Made by a program: the position numbers and the translations under genes. From NCBI GenBank assembly GCA_947466005.1, contig CANIBV010000076.1, positions 1 to 7,888 on the forward strand: a DNA stretch of 7,888 nt, given 5' to 3'. The notes beneath the pieces were generated by a model. It worked only from the letters and a program-made list of their open reading frames with translations, was not told the DNA's origin and did no database searches. Shown one piece after another: positions 5,084 through 7,888 of the stretch (position 1 is the first letter of the stretch; each line of letters opens with the position of its first letter). Source of the stretch: Spartobacteria bacterium. Lineage in GTDB: Bacteria; Verrucomicrobiota; Verrucomicrobiia; Chthoniobacterales; UBA6821.

Positions 5084-6144
5084 TCGGGGGGGAGGGGGAG
5101 ATTCTTGATCTGCTGGACGGCGTTACGGTGGCAGACAAGAACGGCGTCATCGGTCTCCACGACGACTAGGTCACTCACGCCGCAAAGCGCGATCGTCCGC
5201 TTGCCGGCCACCACGATATTGCGACCGGCATTGAGCGTGATGACGGGGCCGCGGAGTGTATTTTCCTGGGCATCCTTGCCGAGGTGATCGGGCAGGGCAG
5301 TCCAAGAGCCGACGTCATCCCAGTCGTACTCGGCGATTGCGGCAAGAACGCTGGAGGATTTCTCCATGATCGCAAAATCAACGGAGATCTTGGGAAGCTT
5401 GGGAAATTCTTTGGCCAGATAGGCGGAAAAGGAACCCGAACCTGGAAAGTTCGTGATGAAACTCTCAAGTTCCCGTTGGTGTTTGCGGCATTCATCCAGA
5501 AAAGTTTCCGCCTGCCAGAGGAACATGCCGGCATTCCAGCCGTAGCAACCGCTTCCCACGAATTCTTGGGCGCGATCGGCATTAGGTTTCTCGACAAAGC
5601 GCTCGACCGTCACGAGGTGCGTCGAGACCCCGGACTGCACCGCCTCACCCAACTGAAGGTATCCGAAGCCGGTGGAGGCATGGGTGGGAGTGATTGAGTA
5701 GGTGAGAATCGAGGGATGAGTGGCTGCAAACTCCGCCACTTCCTTGAGCTGCCTCACGAATGTCGCCGTGTCATGGATCATGTGATCCGCGGGGAAGAGG
5801 GCGACGATGGCATCCTTGCGATTGCTAAGCGCTAGCGCCGTGGCGAGAGCCGCCGCTGGCGCCGTGTCACGCTTGGCAGGTTCGGCGATAATGTTGGCTT
5901 TTGGCAGGAACGGGACTGCGGCAATCGTGGCCTCCAGCTGCGCCTCATTGGTGAGGATGAAGATCCGCTCTTTCGGAACTACTCCTTCAAAGCGCCGCGC
6001 CGTTTGCTCAAGCAGTGTCTGATCGCCCAGAAGGCGGATCAGGTGCTTTGGTGTCGCAATACGACTGGAGGGCCAGAAGCGTTCACCGCTACCTCCCGCC
6101 ATGATGAAGACAAAGAGGCGCTCGAGTGAGGTGGGGGAGGACAT
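5074..6144 (-). CDS. manC: Mannose-1-phosphate guanylyltransferase (GDP-mannose pyrophosphorylase)
   Basis: This cytoplasmic enzyme makes GDP-mannose from mannose-1-phosphate and GTP for polysaccharide, LPS or glycolipid synthesis. Numbered from ATG 6144 (356 residues), it shows the nucleotide-binding signature M-A-G-G-S-G-E-R-F-W-P-S-S-R (15-28), A-E-P-A-K-R-D-T-A-P (87-96), F-P-A-D-H (117-121), the sugar-phosphate site F-V-E-K-P (183-187), W-N-A-G-M-F (203-208), D-F-A-I-M-E-K-S (256-263) and D-W-D-D-V-G-S-W (274-281). It is the short single-domain form without the phosphomannose isomerase domain of longer ManC/AlgA proteins. An in-frame TTG at 6198 would add 18 residues encoded by a purine-rich repeat (H-F-S-T-F-N-F), which looks like non-coding DNA read through, so I prefer ATG 6144. 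It follows valS by 214 bases on the same strand and may share its transcript or have its own promoter. Confidence 0.93.
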   Translation of the reverse strand: MSSPTSLERLFVFIMAGGSGERFWPSSRIATPKHLIRLLGDQTLLEQTARRFEGVVPKERIFILTNEAQLEATIAAVPFLPKANIIAEPAKRDTAPAAALATALALSNRKDAIVALFPADHMIHDTATFVRQLKEVAEFAATHPSILTYSITPTHASTGFGYLQLGEAVQSGVSTHLVTVERFVEKPNADRAQEFVGSGCYGWNAGMFLWQAETFLDECRKHQRELESFITNFPGSGSFSAYLAKEFPKLPKISVDFAIMEKSSSVLAAIAEYDWDDVGSWTALPDHLGKDAQENTLRGPVITLNAGRNIVVAGKRTIALCGVSDLVVVETDDAVLVCHRNAVQQIKNLPLPPELK

Positions 6145-6145
6145 G

Positions 6146-6195
6146 GGTGGAAGTGAAAAGTGAAAGGTAGAAAAGTTAAAGGTGGAAAAGTGAAC
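6146..6195. repeat. Purine-rich 15-bp tandem repeat upstream of manC
   Basis: Three imperfect units of GGT(A/G)GAAAAGT(T/G)AA- follow one another at 6146-6165 (20 bases, with an insertion), 6166-6180 and 6181-6195. The tract abuts the manC ATG and takes the place of a ribosome-binding site. Its complement in frame encodes the spurious H-F-S-T-F-N-F-S-T-F-type extension. Confidence 0.65.
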
Positions 6196-6220
6196 CAAGT
6201 CCGTGGGAACGGATGCGGTA

Positions 6221-6241
6221 GACTACGACGGAGTCGTAGTC
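6221..6241. other. Perfect 9-bp hairpin in the valS-manC gap
   Basis: GACTACGAC (6221-6229) and GTCGTAGTC (6233-6241) pair perfectly around a GGA loop. A smaller CCGT/ACGG hairpin lies beside it at 6201-6212. No T-run follows on either strand, so it is not a standard terminator. A REP-like dispersed palindrome or an RNA-processing site between valS and manC is possible. Confidence 0.6.
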
Positions 6242-6358
6242 CGGTGGTGCTCCCGACTCCAATACAGAAAGTCTCAGATCCCCAATTCCTGAGTTGGCTT
6301 GCCTGGCCGTTGCTCCGCAGCCGTTGCATCTGAGTTCCAGATTAACTTCTCCATCTGC

Positions 6359-7888
6359 TTATCCCAAAGTCTTGAGCGTGGTTTTGAGGGTCTCAAGCTT
6401 TTCTGTCCACTTGGCCTGACGCTGCTGGTGATCTTCAAGCACGGCGGCGGGGACTTTATCGACAAAGGTTTGATCCGCGAGTTTGGCGTTCACTTTGATC
6501 AGTTCGGCTTCCACCTTGGTGATTTCCGCCGCGATGCGGACTTTCTCGGCTTCCAGGTCAATGACTCCCTCAAGTGGCATATGAATGGTTCCTAGGTCGG
6601 TGACCACGGAAGGGGTGCCGGCCGTCACTGCTTCGCTGCCAGTCAGGAGGGTCACTTCCGAAGCGCGCGTCAACGCAGCGAAGATCGCCCGAGCGATGGG
6701 GGGGAACTCGCCCTTGGCGTTGACGAGGAAGCGGACCTGCTGTTTCGAGGGGATCTTAAACTCCGCGCGGAGATTGCGCACGGCGTGCACCGTCGAGTAG
6801 AGAGCCGTAGTCCGGTCGGTCGCCGCCGCAATCTCTCCGGCGGATAGATTGGTGAGAAGATTCTCCGCGGGAGGTTGGGTGTAGAGGAGGAAGCCTGCCC
6901 GAGTTCCTGTTGCGGAGGCAGAGGCGGGGGCCTGGTACCCGAGGTGCTTCCAGAGTTCCTCGGTGAGGTGAGGCATGAGAGGATGGAGGAGTCGCAGGAC
7001 TCCTGATAGAACGGCATCCATCGTGATGAGGATCGCCTCACGTGCCCCATTGGAGGAGAGGCCGACTGCTTCCTGATCCTGATAGAGGATCGGCTTCGCC
7101 GCCTCGACGAACCAGTCGCAGTAGTCTCCCCAGAAGAACTCGTAGAGAAGTCCGGCCACCTCGTGGAAGCGGTAGTCGGCGTAGGCTTCGCGCAGGGCCG
7201 CGTGCATTGTGTCGAAGCGGTGGAGGAGATGGATTGCGATGTCGGGGAGTCCCTTGCCAGTGAGGTGGGGGGTGGGATTTGCCGGGCCCTGCATCTCGCG
7301 GAAACGCACGGCGTTCCAAAGCTTGTTGGCGAAATTGCGCCCCTCCTCGATCTGCTTCTCGTCGAACTTGATGTCCTGTCCCTGCGGGGCGACGCGGATG
7401 ATGCCGAAGCGGAGGCCGTCGGCACCGTATTTGGCGATGAGGTCGAGCGGGTCGGGAGAGTTGCCCAGGCTCTTCGACATCTTGCGCCCTGTCTTGTCGC
7501 GGATGATGCCGGTGAAGTAGACATCCCTGAACGGAATCTCCCCTGTGTACTCAAGGCCCGCCATGATCATGCGGGCGACCCAGAAAAAGATAATGTCAGG
7601 GCCGGTGACGAGTACGCTGGTCGGGTAGAACTTGGCGCGGACCGCATCATCCATCGTATCGTGAGCCCAGAGCCATGAGGAGAACCAGGTATCGAGCACG
7701 TCGCTGTCCTGGGTCCATCCTTCACCCGGGGACTCGATCTGGATGAGCGGCTCTGATTGGGTTCCTTCGGCAGGATACCAGACAGGGATGCGGTGGCCCC
7801 ACCAGAGTTGGCGGCTGATGCACCAGTCCTGAATGTTCTCGAGCCAGTGGTCGTAGACTTTTTCCCAGCGCTTGGGGAAGAAACGGAT
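6359..7888 (-). CDS. valS: Valyl-tRNA synthetase, C-terminal part (partial at window edge)
   Basis: This enzyme charges tRNA-Val with valine in the cytoplasm. The 509 visible residues begin after the CP1 editing domain and run to the natural C-terminus. They show D-W-C-I-S-R-Q-L-W-W-G-H-R-I-P-V-W-Y (21-38), D-V-L-D-T-W-F-S-S-W-L-W (63-74), the class I K-M-S-K-S loop (136-140), G-A-D-G-L-R-F and the anticodon-binding helix bundle with F-F-W-G-D-Y-C-D-W-F. From about residue 439 to the end comes the charged coiled-coil arm of ValRS that contacts tRNA. The frame stays open to position 7888 with canonical family sequence, so 7699, where a GTG codon encodes an internal valine, is not the start. 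The HIGH motif, Rossmann-fold start and editing domain lie outside the window, roughly 400 residues by comparison with usual ValRS length. The gene lies upstream of manC on the same strand. Confidence 0.97.
   Translation of the reverse strand: MRFFPKRWEKVYDHWLENIQDWCISRQLWWGHRIPVWYPAEGTQSEPLIQIESPGEGWTQDSDVLDTWFSSWLWAHDTMDDAVRAKFYPTSVLVTGPDIIFFWVARMIMAGLEYTGEIPFRDVYFTGIIRDKTGRKMSKSLGNSPDPLDLIAKYGADGLRFGIIRVAPQGQDIKFDEKQIEEGRNFANKLWNAVRFREMQGPANPTPHLTGKGLPDIAIHLLHRFDTMHAALREAYADYRFHEVAGLLYEFFWGDYCDWFVEAAKPILYQDQEAVGLSSNGAREAILITMDAVLSGVLRLLHPLMPHLTEELWKHLGYQAPASASATGTRAGFLLYTQPPAENLLTNLSAGEIAAATDRTTALYSTVHAVRNLRAEFKIPSKQQVRFLVNAKGEFPPIARAIFAALTRASEVTLLTGSEAVTAGTPSVVTDLGTIHMPLEGVIDLEAEKVRIAAEITKVEAELIKVNAKLADQTFVDKVPAAVLEDHQQRQAKWTEKLETLKTTLKTLG

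Noticed and set aside
6145..6198. N-terminal extension of ManC starting at TTG 6198
   Set aside because: The extra residues are encoded by a purine-rich tandem repeat and do not resemble ManC; ATG 6144 gives a normal family N-terminus.
7163..7678. Plus-strand open frame of 171 codons antisense to valS
   Set aside because: It lies wholly opposite strongly conserved valS sequence in GC-rich DNA, where long shadow frames are expected, and it shows no recognisable domain.
1..7888. CRISPR array, tRNA/rRNA genes or a transposase
   Set aside because: No regularly spaced repeat-spacer series, no tRNA-like cloverleaf or rRNA sequence, and no transposase or integrase motif were seen in either strand.

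Overview
The window looks like an ordinary chromosomal stretch of a Gram-negative-type bacterium. The style of the ValRS and ManC proteins and the GC-rich housekeeping genes are compatible with Verrucomicrobiota or a relative, but this is a recollection-based impression, not a search result. Base composition varies: a 60-base sample in valS (7381-7440) has 41 G/C, one in the GxxExxY remnant (3901-3960) has 26, and one in vapC (4501-4560) has 29. The middle of the window therefore looks like accessory DNA set between core genes.

Layout. Positions 2-100 may hold the last codons of an unidentified plus-strand gene that ends tail to tail with a minus-strand polyprenyl-phosphate glycosyltransferase (GT2, DPM1/GtrB/CsbB type, 102-1055). 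Divergent from it is a large YfhO-like multi-pass membrane protein (1149-3569). Next comes an accessory patch on the plus strand. It has a 29-bp inverted repeat pair (3576-3604 and 3698-3726), a broken GxxExxY-family gene (3742-4101) with a nonsense codon and a 3' end made of a third repeat copy, and an intact vapBC-type toxin-antitoxin pair (4133-4826). After a gene-free gap, manC (GDP-mannose synthesis, 5074-6144) and the C-terminal half of valS (6359 to the window edge) lie on the minus strand, probably read in the order valS then manC.

How the genes may work together. ManC makes GDP-mannose. A DPM1-like GT2 loads a sugar from a nucleotide donor onto a polyprenyl phosphate. YfhO-type GT-C proteins are known in Firmicutes to use such lipid-linked sugars on the outer face of the membrane, as with B. 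subtilis CsbB/YfhO or Listeria GtlA/GtlB. The GT2 and YfhO-like genes are thus a plausible membrane-glycosylation pair, and ManC a possible but unproven donor supplier. VapBC and the GxxExxY remnant have no evident link to this pathway.

No tRNA, rRNA, CRISPR array or intact transposase was seen. The most unusual part is 3562-4102: a repeat-bounded, decayed GxxExxY module framed by a 9-bp direct repeat, whose right edge supplies a candidate -35 box for the vapBC operon.
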